From: Pyrocephalus nanus
Lineage: Eukaryota; Chordata; Aves; Passeriformes; Tyrannidae
Reading direction: 5' to 3'
Assembly: GCA_038380795.1 (NCBI GenBank)
Contig: CM076259.1
Span: forward strand, 79,271,224 to 79,335,223
DNA length: 64,000 nucleotides
In this document: one piece after another, positions 49,301 through 61,800 of the stretch
How the letters are laid out: each line of letters begins with the position of its first letter
Numbering within the stretch: the stretch's first letter is position 1
The notes under the pieces: model-generated
Seen by the model: the letters and a program-made list of their open reading frames with translations, nothing else
Database searches by the model: none
Told to the model about the DNA's origin: nothing
Made by a program: the position numbers and the translations under genes

Positions 49301-50905
49301 CTTGAAAAAAGTAGTACAAAAATCACAAGTTTGGAAATTATTGTAGATTTATTAAAGCAATTTTCATTTCATTTTATGTCTGTATGATTCAGCTAAGCTC
49401 TTCTCTGGAGCTTTTATATCTTTACTTGAGGTCTTGGGTCAGTCATGCTGCAAATAACCTCTTTTTATGAGTAACTCAAGGCATGTTTTCTTTCTATATA
49501 CTGATCTAGAAACAGAAAGTTAGTTCACAATACAAATCCAAACAAGTAGTTGCTCTTTTAATAATTGCAGAATGTTTTTTTCTTATGTATGAGGAAATAA
49601 ATGCACAAATATTTTTTTCGCAATGTACTGCAGGAAAACAAAAAAGGCTTGTTGCTTGAACATTCTGGAAAATGAACATTCTGTGGAAAAAAATTTTCAC
49701 TCAATTTTCAAAAAATCTTCACAAAAACAAGCCCTCCACCCTAAACCTGCAACAGCCTAATAGAGAAATCCTGTGCAAACTAAACAAGGAAATCCTTTGT
49801 GGTTCTTGTAACTTGTACTGATATAAGTTCATAATGCTTTTTTAGAAGAGGAAATTTTTTACCAGCATAACTAAAGGCTACAGGTGACATTATTCATATC
49901 TTGCTTGCCGTGTAAGAAGCTAATCCCCAGATTTTCATCGTTTGAGTGAGATCAGTCAGATATTCATGTGTTTAAAGAGGTTTTAAGGATACTTTTGCAA
50001 ATATTTAAGATGATTTCAAAGGTCCCCTTTTTCTGGCACCTCATAAACTATCCAGCCAACCAGATCTAAGAATTGCCAGGATTTTAAACACAAAAGATTC
50101 CTCTATGTAAAAGACAGGGTTTTTCTTGTCTAGTCAGTACAATATTTTTATATATTTTTTTTTAAACCATTCTAGGTGTAGGAATTAATTCCAGGCAATT
50201 CTGGGAAAAGGACATGCAAAATACATGATGCATAGCCACTGAGAAGTCTGTAGTTGTTTTCTGTTTGAGCCTCTAAATTTCTCCACATTGATCAAGCCCA
50301 GCTGGAGTGCACTGTTCTTAACATCTCCAGCTGAGCAAGGCATGATGATATTGTCCACTCTGTTTTTTACAAACACTGCATTTTGTTTGTCCTTTTTGTG
50401 GTACTGTTTATTCCCTTTACTGGTCTTTTTTTTCTTCCATCACTGAATCAATGAATTTTCTGTTACCTTACCTGAAGCTGCTATATGGTATTCCTTCCCT
50501 CAGTCAAATCTGCTTCCCCTCACCCACTATGTCTACTGAAACTTTATGATCTTCTGTACAAATCTTCCCACCCCCTTCTCTGATTTGCCATTTCTGAACA
50601 TTATTTTAAATCATTTTGTTCACATCCAGCATGAAATGAGTTCTGCTGGCAGAAATTCACAGCAGCTTTACTGAATGTGCTCAGGTTACTTGAGACTACT
50701 TGATAATAAAGAAATTGCAATTTGTGATAGGCAATGCTTTCAGATATTTAGCCTGGGACAGCCACGGGGCAGAAAAGTCCTTCCTAAAGGCACATTCCCT
50801 TCTGTTTATCATTGGCCTGGAACACTATCTTTCCAGGATAACAACGAACCTGCTTTGCTTTTAGAACAGTCTCAGTGCAATTTGGCAAGGTATTCCTTAC
50901 ACAAT

Positions 50906-50927
50906 AAAAAAAAAAAAAAAAAAAAAA
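50906..50927. repeat. Poly-A run preceded by AAT
   Basis: Run of about 22 A directly after CAAT, so an AATAAA-like hexamer overlaps its start. No coding remnant or flanking direct repeat was seen upstream, so it is listed only as a homopolymer. Confidence 0.9.
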
Positions 50928-52868
50928 GGCTTAATTTATTTGTTTTAATTTAGAAGATAAAAATTCAGCATCCTTCACAGAAAAATTCTTTGTGTTGTAG
51001 ACTTATAGATAGGAAAAGACAATGAAGTATATCTTATTATATTCAGTGTTTATTTTTACATTGAAAACTATTGCTATTTCTTGCTGATAATTTTGCTGGC
51101 AACAACAGGGTAAAAATGCTTTATTACACAAATTATATACTTCTAGCACAGTGTTTTAAAATGAAAATTACCTGCACAAAGGAGACTTTCAGTCAGTCTG
51201 TGTAGGCAGCTGGAAATTGGTTTGAATGCATGCAGCTAATGGTCACAGCAATTTGCATGGGAGCAGGTTTAATATAAATCTAGGCACTGTTTACTTTAGT
51301 TATGCTTTCATAAATGTTGGACATGAGGAGTGAAAAGACTATGCTAAATAGTGAATAAAATCAAAAGGCATTTTTTAGAATTCTAGAGTCAATTATCTAA
51401 TGAACTAATGTGTTTTGATGAGATATGGCACCTTAATTCCCTTTAAAAACAGAAAAAAACCCCTAAGCCAATATTTTTTTCAATCTTCAAGTGCTAACAC
51501 TTATTAGTAATAGTTTAATACTCCTACTGACATCAATGGGAGGAAAAAGTCTGAGGAAATACTAAGACTGAAGGCAAATAAATGTCTTGTATAATTATTC
51601 TACTCTTAGAATACTGCATTGCAATAAGTAGGTTAAGCTTTTCAATGCTAATAGCTAAGACAACCTCCATAACAAAACTTCCTTCATCTGAAGCCATCAG
51701 ATATGACATTTACTCTCTCTGTTTAGCTAGGAGGAGTGGAAGCCACTTGCTATAAAATGTCTGAGGTCAACTGGTTTCTTTTTGCTCAAGTGTAGCTCTT
51801 GCACAGATGGTTGAGAAGGTGCAGAATATTATAGTAATCCTGTATTTAATTGTTTCTGTATGTCATGGAATTTAAAGAGAATTTAGAATGTGTTTGGCAG
51901 TAGCTTTCCCTGCATAATCAGGTTGCTATGGTAAACCTATTATTCTATATAAAGAAAGAGCATGTTTAGTAAAGTGCTGATCTTTTTCGGTATAATGTGA
52001 GCTTCAAATTACTTTTGAATGATTGAATTTGTTTGGTAAGTGTTCTATCACAATAAATAAGAGAAGAAGGCCACATAATAAGGTGTGGCTTCTGATATTT
52101 CAGTAGCAGATACATTCTACGTAGTTAGGTGTTCAGAATCAATAGGACTTTAATTCTCAGTTAAACTATCTCCTCAGAGTGAGCCTACCTTACACAATCT
52201 AACCAAAATCTCAATACTTTTGGAGGAAAAATATAATTTTGAAGCCAAGTAAAAAGATGCAATTATTAAGTGCCGCCACTAAATTAATCTTATTTCTAGT
52301 GCTTATCTTGTAACATATGTAAAAGTAAAGGAATGATAAACTAATAACTTATGTATCAATTTCAGCAGCAGTGTACTAAGCTACTATAACTGTATTTTGT
52401 ATATTTAAAAGTAAAGAAATAGTTCAGAGAAACCAGAAATCCTTTCCAAGAGCACTTGCTGATTGAGGTTTTTGTCTATTTTCAAGACACTTTCAGTTCT
52501 GCTGACGTCTGCAGTCAGATGATCTAAACTATATTCTGAACTTAGATAGGAGCCAGGCAAAATAAAATATGAGGCACAGATATTAACAAGGAATCCAGGC
52601 TTTTTGAATATATGTGTTTGTGCTTTGTTTGTTAGCTGAGAAGACTGAGAAAGTAAGACCTAAATTACCTTTGAGCTTGTATCTCTTACCTGACGAAAAT
52701 GTGCCCTATCTGTCTGGGAATGGGCATCCTTCCATTTTTCTGCTGGTGAAACTGTTGCACATTAAATAAAATGAATAAATATTACTTGCAGCAGAGACTG
52801 AGAGGAGCCTGTTCCTATTGCAGCTTAAGTGACCGGCCACTGGGCTCTCAGGTCATTCTGACTTATTA

Positions 52869-52899
52869 AATTAAGCATTACAGAAGATAATGCTTAATT
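52869..52899. repeat. Perfect 12-bp inverted repeat with 7-nt loop
   Basis: AATTAAGCATTA (52869-52880) and TAATGCTTAATT (52888-52899) are exact reverse complements around the loop CAGAAGA. A TTACAGA-like word recurs just downstream. No bounding mobile element was recognised and no function is implied. Confidence 0.9.
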
Positions 52900-55022
52900 A
52901 CAGAACATGCGGAATGCTTATTACAGGGCCTTCCTTCGCTCATTCCTCTGGAGGATTTTCCATCTCTGATGACTGCTCTCATCAAAACAACTTTTGCTTA
53001 AACTGATTTTATTATCCTTCAGGCATCCTCTTATTATAGCAATAGCTGGCCAGGATACCATTGCTAAAGACTCTTTTTTGTTTATTTTATAGAGTTTTCA
53101 CAAAAGGTGGGTCCTGTTCATCAGGTACTTCCTTGCCTACGGGTGAATGACTGTTCTTTGGGACACCATGATGTGACATATTTGTAAAAACAACCATGTT
53201 TTCTAAGGAGGATGCATAGAAAGAGACTACGAGAGCCCTAAATAGTGACAAATTAGACTCATTAAAATTCTCTGCATATTTAAGTACTAAGGAATTTTTT
53301 TTTTCAATTTCTAATGTGCCTGTCCTTGACAAATAGTTACAGCTAAGAGAATGCAGACAAATAACATTAGTTCTTTTGCAGACAATCATATCTTAATTTT
53401 TTACATGATTACTAAGCACAACTGTATTTAGTGATGTGGTAGATGCACTTCCTATAAGAAGTTTCGTTCTGGAATGAATATCCCCGTATAATTGCCAATG
53501 CAACATAGTTTTTAAACTGTGTGTATCATAAAGTTATCATGAAGTATTTGCTCTAATTCTCTTTATCAGCATGAATTTTTAAAAATTCTTGCACTTTATG
53601 TCCTTCTAGATTAAATCCCGGCATATAGAAAGTCAGCTCAAAAGTGTATTTGAGGCTTGGAGCGGCTGTAAAATGAACTAAGAATTTTTTTCCATAAGTA
53701 ATAAGATCCCCCATTACTCCAGCTTAATTAGACTATTAAAAGCAAACAAACAAACACCCAAGTAGAACCAAACCAAAACAACCCCTCCCAAACAAATACA
53801 ATAAATTTACTTTAGGAAAAAAAAATATTAAGAATTATCTGCCATTACGTTAACCTAAAAGGTTTTATTGTCAGAAAACCTACAGTTAGGAAACCTCCAC
53901 TAAGGTTTTCATTCAGTAAAATATTTCAGAAAGTGCTAAAAAAATTTAGTGGAGTGTGTGGTTAACTGTCTGGTTATGTAGTGAAAGACTGTGTTTGGAG
54001 AATTGTTTTTTAGTTTCTAGCAATATTTCCTTCTGCTGTAAATTTGGGTTCAGTCAGTAGAGCAGTGGGCAGGCTCAGGTTAAGACTCACTGATGCTGTG
54101 ATTAAGTTAAATCAAGAGGAACAGGCTTTTCTGCATCCTAATCCATGTCTCTGATGGCTCTTTTTTACACACAATATTCTTTCCCATTAAGTGTATTAGT
54201 TTGGTCCATGGTTTGAGTCATATTTAGAACATTCTCACACCAGTATTGCATAAAACAATTTAAAAACATACAGAGGCAAACTCTTAGAAGTTAGGGCCAG
54301 TGTTACCTGAAATGAGTTTGTCTCAGATATGTGCAATGTAAGACTGTCCTTAGTATTAATTTTTTTCATGCCTGACTATTTAGTACTTTCAGGTCTGAGG
54401 GTTTTGGAGTGGAAAATCTGTTGGAGCTTGGTTAAATCCGTTGTCCCTTTAAGCTCTGAGGAGCGCTCCTGTAAATAGGTTGATGGAAGGGGAGACACTG
54501 AGAGAGGTTGTACTTTTGAATTCTCTTTCCTGAGATCTAGACAAGAAAAATTATAAGCATTTTTGCTTTCGAAATGCTTGACAGAGTATTTGATGAATTA
54601 TGTTTCTAGGTGGAGAGTATCTTAGATAACCTTAAATCTGATCATATTAATATTGGAGTTTCTGAGGTATGTGGTAAATATTTTAGATCAATTATAGAGG
54701 TTAATAATGGAGATAAGCATGGGTCATAGCTCAGTTATATGAAGTTCAGGTATGAAAATCATGCAATGCCAATGATTCCATGCTGTTGCTGTTTCCACTA
54801 AGATATAACATTGACATATTGTCCTTCTGGTTGCCATGGAGGAGGAATAGTTTTGGTTTGCTATGTTTTTGTTTGGGTTTTTTAAATCATGTTTATGTGC
54901 ATACTTTAATGAAGACAGAGTGACTTGGAGTTTGTCTTTGGGGGTAGGGTGTAGAACAAATTTAGGTTTTCATTTAATTTATTTTACTTCACTGAAATCA
55001 TAACTCTTGTTTATTCTCACAG

Positions 55023-55139
55023 GGAGATGTGAATGTGGCCAATGCACTTGTTTCCCTCCAGGAGACAACAGAGTTCATGGCAAAAACTGTGAATGTGATG
55101 ATCGACAGTGTGAAAATGCAGAAGGAGATGTCTGTGGGG
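55023..55139 (+). CDS. ITGBL1: ITGBL1 internal exon, EGF module of type B (about repeat 7)
   Basis: Fourth ITGBL1 exon, 117 nt (39 codons). It completes Gly (GGG), then reads [14 protein letters not shown], a short Asn-Arg-Val-His-Gly loop, Cys-Glu-Cys-Asp-Asp-Arg-Gln-Cys, and ends Gly-Asp-Val-Cys-Gly plus one base of Gly. Eight cysteines, no stop. The acceptor is CAG ending at 55022 after TTTATTCTCA; the donor is GTATGT at 55140. Its phase (1) and module type match what should follow the exon at 7192-7338, so no coding exon is missing in the 47.7 kb between them. It is shorter than the B-type exon at 3334 because the Asp/Gly loop is shorter, as in the mammalian repeat at this place. It is too short to stand out as an open frame. 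The next repeat is not seen before the window ends. Confidence 0.95.
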
Positions 55140-56932
55140 GTATGTGTTCACTTAATGAAAATAACAACATAACATAAAATAACTAAATCTTGACAGTTTA
55201 TACCTTTCTGTTCCCCTTGATTTTATAACATAAGGTCACTATAGAATATTGACATCATTGATTATTAATAACAGATTACATATTTTTGTAAGAAACAATC
55301 TTTAGAAATACTGAATATGTTAGTGAATATTTAAGACTTCAGAAACACTAATGCTAAAGTCAATTAAATACAATTAGTGGCGTAAATGTAAGTGCTGTAG
55401 TATATCCAAATTCCATCAATGTCCATTAGAGAAGAATACAAACACTTGAAGAAGAACATGAAATATTAGGTAATTTTACTTTGTGTTTGGTACAGCTGAT
55501 ATTTCATTACATTGTAACACACCTAAAAGTATTAAGGACTAGAAAAATTTTCAATGTTTCATAGTCATTGACAGTGATATGCCTGTTTTCTAAAAAAGTT
55601 GTAAAATATATAGTGAAAGACTCTAAAATGCTTGAGAGACAGTTTCATAGTAATTGTAGATGCAGATGGTTTATTTTAATGTTGACCAAGAAAATCTCAC
55701 TCAGGTAGTTTTGGATATGTAAATGTATATATGCCATATGGTATTTCGAAAGTAGGTTCAGTTAACTGCTCTCATTCTAGATGTTACTGACTTATTTTTA
55801 AAAAGATTCCTTGATTCTAAATATTCATAAAATAGTTGGTAGGAGCAATGACACACTGTATTATATTCCTTATTTCTGTGTAAGAAGAAAACATACTGTT
55901 TCATGATCCTTGTGTACATTAACAATTTTGACTACAGAGAATATTTCTTCAAGGTGTCTTCCATGCAGAATGTAGACATATATAGAAAATTGTGATTTGA
56001 ATATCTAAACAACCATAATAATAATTTATAACATTCAGAGTAATCTGGTAAAATGAATGTCTAGGAAAAGAATAAGTTTGAAATTTAATTTTGTGTAAAG
56101 GACATAAAAGTGCAGAAAAGCACTTAAAAGTGGTGTCATATTTATTATAAACTAAATAGTTGGGAAACAAAATTCATTATCATCCGTGCTTAAAAAAATC
56201 TCTTCTGTTAATATCACTCATATTTTACATTATTCAACAACATTTCTTCACTGTTCATATTGTTAATGATGTTGCACATTTTGGAAAATATAGACAAGAA
56301 TTCCATTCTTCTTTCTTAGGAGAGATAAAGAGATAATTTTTATTTTCCATGCTGGCTAGAGCACCTCACACTCAAACAAATAATCACCTCAATATCTGAG
56401 CCAGTGTCCAATTTTCTATTGTGCAGGAAACACTCTAGGTCACACTTTTACCTGAGCAAAGTCTCTCAATTTTAAACTGCTTTGTCCAGAGAGAATAGAA
56501 GAAATGAATGAATAAATTATTTAAAATCCATATGTTTTAAGCTTATTTTCCTAATTTTGGAGCAACAAATGCAAAAGAGAGCCAGGTTATTTTCACAATA
56601 TTGGTATTTATTTTCTTCTATTGTATTTATAAATATAATTTGAGATCTTTCAGTTTATTCTAGATTTGGTTGTGATTTACTCCTTGAAGTACGTTCTTAC
56701 GTTGTTGTTTTTGGATGATTTCATTATTTTTTTCATTCTTTTACAGACAAGAAGTGGTTTCCCCTTCCTCTGCTTCTGTTTTCATGCCACAGAAATGTTT
56801 TCTCATTTGTACTTTTTTGGTTCTTTCATATGAAGTGTGCTGAGATTCAAATTAATCATGCAGCTCTCTTCCATGCATCAGTTTTCCTTCTCTTGGCTGC
56901 TGGAGATCTGAAATGGTTCCTTCCCTCATTTA

Positions 56933-57021
56933 TTCTCTCTCTCTCTCTTTCTTTCCTTTTTTTTTTTTTTTTTTTTTTTTTAATTCTTTCTACTTTTTTT
57001 CTTCTTTTTTTTTTTTTTTTT
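56933..57021. repeat. Polypyrimidine tract (CT-rich, then poly-T)
   Basis: About 89 bp with almost only C and T on the plus strand: a short TC repeat, then long T runs. Spurious Phe-rich (plus) and Lys-rich (minus) frames at 56830-57119 come from it. Confidence 0.95.
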
Positions 57022-57241
57022 GCTGCTGTCAGATCCTGAAACATTATTTTTTTGATCATCCAGTGTCCGTCTGTGCTTCTAATCCACCTACCTCAAGAGG
57101 CCACCCCACACCCCAATAACTTAGAGGTGTATTACACCTCTTACACTATTTAGGTAGAAGCACTAAGTACAGAAATGCTTATCTTCAGAGGGCCCAATCA
57201 GTTGCAGCTTTCTGTTCACTCACCATTTAGCAAGTGAACTC

Positions 57242-57271
57242 TCCTCACCTTCCCTCACCTTCCCTCACCTT
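57242..57271. repeat. Short tandem repeat, CTCACCTTCC unit, 3 copies
   Basis: Three head-to-tail copies of a 10-bp unit, the last one incomplete. Confidence 0.85.
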
Positions 57272-58279
57272 TAAACTCATAATATGAACCATTTACTCAT
57301 TATGCATTTTCTGTGACTTCATCTTTCCTGCTGTTTCATTGAAATGTCTCTTCCCACCATTTGTGACCAAATGTAGGAATTTCTATCACTGTTTTCCTTT
57401 TCAGATCCTCAGGAGCCTCTGATGTTACTGATAGCTTTCACCCTGCTCTTTAGTAATAATCAGATGTTTTTCTTAGCTATCCCTTTCTTTCTTGATAATA
57501 TTTTGAACATTTCCTTTAGTATACCATAGTTCACCTATCTCCCTTTTCAGGATATTCTACCAATTTTAACCTTATTTTCTTTCATCTTTTGCAACTTATC
57601 TATTCACAGAGTTTCTCTCATTAAGTTTGCACTAACACCAAACATATCTCCCTCTCCTCCTTTTGGGTTTGTCCATGCTTCTATCTCAGTCTGAATTTCT
57701 TGACACCTCTTGCTGACTGCTTATTTCTTCCTCTTTCCTAGTCCTCTTTTCTTTGCTATTTTTCTACCCCTGCTGCTACCTAGGCAATCACTGCCAGTAC
57801 ATAAGCCCTTGATAGTAAATCTGTCTTTGGAGCATTATAAGCTGGACTCTGTGAATGTGCAGGGTCTGACAGTGAGCGCTGAGTGCTGGTAAGCACAAGG
57901 AAGGAGAACCAGTGTTTTCAGATTGAATGCGTGCTGAAATGAGAAGCATGAATGACAACCTAAATGATTTGAATAAGAATTGTTACTGGCTTCCTCTGAC
58001 CATCAGAGATTGATTAATAGCTTGCTTTCCAGACCAGCTGTCCATGCAACGGTGGAAAGACATGAGGCGCAAGATATGATGAATTAGGGTAAAACCAAGT
58101 AAGACCCTATTACCATGTTTCTGCATGATTGTAGTGAGTCATTCCCTTAAAAATTCATCTCCCTGTCAGTGCAGTACCAGGAATAGAGACACTATGTCTC
58201 CACAAAGGCAGAGGTTGCATGAGGACTCGGCATAGATTTCACTATAGTACTCTCCTATTAGAAATTGATTCATATAATT

Positions 58280-58824
58280 ACGGAATCATAGAATGATTTG
58301 GGTTGGAAGGGACCTTTAAAGATCATTTAGTCCAATCCCTCCCTGATGTGGTCCGGGAACCTTTCACTAAATCAGGTTGGTCAGAGCCCCATCCACTCTG
58401 GACTTGAACATTTTCAGGCATCTCTCAGAAATCTGTTCCAGTGTCTCAACACCCTAATCATAAAAAAATCTCTTCCTTATGTCCAAGATAAACCTACTAT
58501 GTTTCAGTTAAAAATTAGTACCCTTTCTCCTGTCACTACAGACCTTGGAGTGTGTCTCTCTCTCTTTCTTATATTCCCACTTTATAATATTGAAAGGACA
58601 CAGTAAGGTCTCCCCAGAGCCTTCCCTTCTCCAGGCTAAACAATCTCAACTCTCTCATCCATTCCTCATAAGAGAGGTGATCCATCCCTTTGACCCTTCT
58701 CTGGACCTCCTCCAAAAGGTGTTTCTTGTACTGGGGACCCCAGAGCTGGATGCATTACTTCAGCTGGGGTCTCGTCAGAGTGGAATGGAGGAGGAGACTC
58801 ACCTTCCTTGACCTGCTTTCCAGA
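58280..58824 (-). mobile_element. CR1 LINE, 3' fragment (antisense)
   Basis: Starts with the 3' tail CGGAATCATAGAATGATTTG and GGGTTGGAAGGGACCTTTAA, continues through ATCAGGTTGGTCAGAGCCCC, CTGTTCCAGTGTCTCAACAC and CCTCCAAAAGGTGTTTCTTG, and ends near CTCACCTTCCTTGACCTGC. This is the reverse complement of about 550 bp of the CR1 3' region. Element 3' end at 58280, 5'-truncated at the other end. The plus frames at 58346-58908 lie on the wrong strand of this LINE and are not genes. Confidence 0.94.
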
Positions 58825-61800
58825 TCCTTCCTTTGTGTTCCCCTTCCTTTGTCTGGGCCTCAGTACAGAGACTTATTATGTGATAGCTGGAGGAGATGTC
58901 TCATGTAGCTTTTTTGAGATAGGTATGTTCTACCTAAAAGCTCGTTCTGTACAATTCAGTTTTTTCCAATTATGTAAGATTTTTCCAGGTATATTGCAGT
59001 GCTAATCCACAGAAATATTTAACATCCCATTTTCTTTGGCTTTTCCTGTTTTTTTTGGTCTTTCATGAGCAAGTTACGTGGTTTTGATGCACACATATGA
59101 CCAGAGAATGACAGGTTTGTCAACACCAGTTCTTTCATGGCAAGGCTATGCCACTGATGTACACTGGGATTGATATTTATTTGTCCTGTATCCTGGTAAG
59201 AGATACTTTTTTTGCCCTCTGAGGTTATGGCTGTGCTGCTCACTGCAGATGTGTCCTGAGCTTTCAAGTGTTATTTATTACCCTACTGTGTCCGATCAGG
59301 TTTTCCAGTGATATCATCATTGGCTGCTCCACCTCACTGGGTTGACTGCTGTCCATTATGTTCTGTTCCCTTTCGGGATTGAGAGCAGGCAGACAACAAG
59401 AGCTCAGAACAACAGTAAAGATCAATTTGAAATCGATTTGATAATGCTCTTAACTTCATTCACTTTGATTTGTTCTCTGGACAATTATTGGCCTGGGTGT
59501 GAGTTCTTGTCATGGAAAAGTAGCAACCCTTTAAGGAATAAAACAAAAGCCCTTTTGGGTCCCCTGGATGTTACAAGTCCTGTAGGATTAAGCTGATTAA
59601 AAACTCTACAATAAAAGCAAACTCAACAAAAATAGAAAAAGTTGATTGAAGATCCACACAAATTCGTCACTAGGAACACTAGCAAAGGTTTAGACTCATA
59701 ATAGGTAACTCATAACAAGGCTCTTGCATATTTCTAGGGATGCTTCAACTTTGTATTACGTAAGTATATCATTCTGTGCTTCAAATAGTGGGCCACCAAT
59801 TAGAAAATCAGCTTTGATGAGACCTTTTAATGTTTACTTATAAATGTTTGCACTTTTCTCAAACTAAGAAACAACTAAGAGTCTGATCATCCCAGTAAAC
59901 CAGTTCTTTGATTAGTTATGGTAATGGAATCCCTTGAGAAGTCTGATTTCTTTATTTTCAAGTGAAAAAATCCACTTTGATGACTTTTAAACTGTTTCTT
60001 TTGGCCACAGCACATCAAAATACAATCTTCGTCAAAATACAATCCTAACACTGTAGAAAATCCTGTTGTGTAATGTTATGTCACATCAAAGAGTTTTATT
60101 TGTTTATACCAATGCCCTTTGGTAAAAGGTTCTTATTAGTTTTAAATTCTGGTTGTAGTATAAAAGCTCATAAAAGCTGAAGGAGATGACTTATCCTTGG
60201 AGCAAAAGCTGAGGTAATTCATATTTCCCTCCTTACTCAGGTTTGCCTTCACACTTCTCTCTCCTCTAAGTGGAAGATTACAGGGCAGCAAAAAATCTAC
60301 TTGAGACTTTATGGGAGAGGAAGTTAGTATTTTTTTTTTTTAGAAAATCCCTAAGTAAATTAATTCTCACGTCTCCGACACATCCTCTCATTAATTTAAT
60401 TTACTCGCTTTCTCATGCCCCCATACAAGCATCAAAGTGTCTGCATTTAATAGTTTAGTTACTTGTGTGTGACATAGAATATAGAAAAGGGATGCCACCC
60501 ATCAAGTTCTCAGTAGGTCTTTTTATTTCATCTTGACTGACAACAACAAACTCATCTTTAAACATATCTTTTATATGGTTTAGGACTCAAAAGTTGGGGT
60601 GATCCTTTTGACTAACAGTTTTTCTTACTTTCATCTCTGTAAGCTTCAGGCAAGTCTGGTGCCTGTTGTCTGTGGGGTTTTTTTACATTTTTTACATTTT
60701 TTACATTTTTATGACAATGCTGATCTTCCTGGGGTTATAGGGAAATGAATGACACAAGTTTTGTACTGTGTCTGCATTGACACCTTTTGTTATTGAGCAC
60801 ACAGTCTTCTGCCAACAAGTCGTGAAAGTTATGATATAATTGTTTTGTGAGAGTGTAGACCTTCTGATTTGAAAAAAAATAATACATTCACTAGTTTACT
60901 CCTGTGAATGTGTTGTTGTTTATCAATGTAGGTACTGGTTTTGACCTCATTACGATGCTTCTTCTAGTGCTTACTTACACATTTCCATCCATCCTTCCAT
61001 CATTCACACCAGCCTTAAGATTTCTAGTGTAAATTTCTAGGTATAGTCAGAAAACAAGGGAAAATCTGGAGTCTGTAAGGCATATATATACTTTAAGTCA
61101 CAATTCAAATCTTTATGATGATTTAAACTTTTAAAACGGGGACAGAAGCTTCCATATCACAATCTTTTAATTAATGATGGATTCTAGGATTGCACAGTCA
61201 TCACCAGGATGTGCAATGGTAAGGCTCCCTCTCAAAAGACTAGTATAAGTTGCCCCTAATTGTCATGTTCCTTTGAATATAAAATATTCATTGCTATCCA
61301 GTCAGGCTAAGTAATTGGATTCAGATCAAATACTGTTCATTTTTTTCTTCTTTTGGAATATCAGATGTACAACAGAAAAAATAATTTTTTTTTTTTTAAT
61401 GAATGGTCTAGATCCATGCTGCAGAAATCATGAATGGCATTTATTTTTGTTACCTGTTCAGTGAAGCAGAAGCATGATATTTTCAGCTAGCATGTTCTTA
61501 TGAGGGCCAATAAAACTATAACCATAAAAATGAGAGAGTTATGATTAATTATATACTTCATTACTCAAAGTATTAATATTATGCTGCAGTTGCTTGCACT
61601 AATAATGCTCCACAGAAACAGAAGTATATAGGACATTTATGGAACTCACATACCTAAAAACCAAATTAGGAGAGAAAAACTATACCCGTTTCTTTCCCAA
61701 AGACAGGTTTTTGCAGTGATTGGTATGAAAATTCAGAAATATAAGTTCACCTACTGACTCCGCCATGGCTTCTCAGACTATATGGGACATAACTGCAAAG

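Larger units (their letters stand above)
7339..55022 (+). other. ITGBL1: Giant ITGBL1 intron, 47.7 kb
   Basis: Intron between the exons for repeats 6 and 7, with GTAAGA at 7339 and CAG ending at 55022. The two flanking exons join in frame (AGA G + GG AGA) and correspond to neighbouring repeats in the family, so no coding exon is skipped. Retroelements at 9685-10795, 16200-16760, 16926-17405, 28678-29245, 30232-30621, 35020-36118, 37780-38012, 39135-39444, 39823-40010 and 43012-43363 are listed separately. The remainder is AT-rich and unannotated apart from low-complexity tracts. No antisense or nested gene could be supported in it. Confidence 0.9.
43364..55022. other. Intron sequence, 11.7 kb, no gene or mobile element recognised
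   Basis: AT-rich intronic DNA up to the acceptor of the fourth exon. It holds a T run near 43542-43555, a 14-A run at about 48011-48024, a 22-A run at 50906-50927 and a perfect inverted repeat at 52869-52899. Short frames (45792-46164, 47797-48063, 50675-50953 and others) carry no motif. Confidence 0.65.

Noticed and set aside
50675..50953. Possible processed pseudogene ending in the poly-A run at 50906
   Set aside because: The sequence upstream of the A run matches no protein I recognise, no flanking direct repeat was found, and processed pseudogenes are rare in birds.
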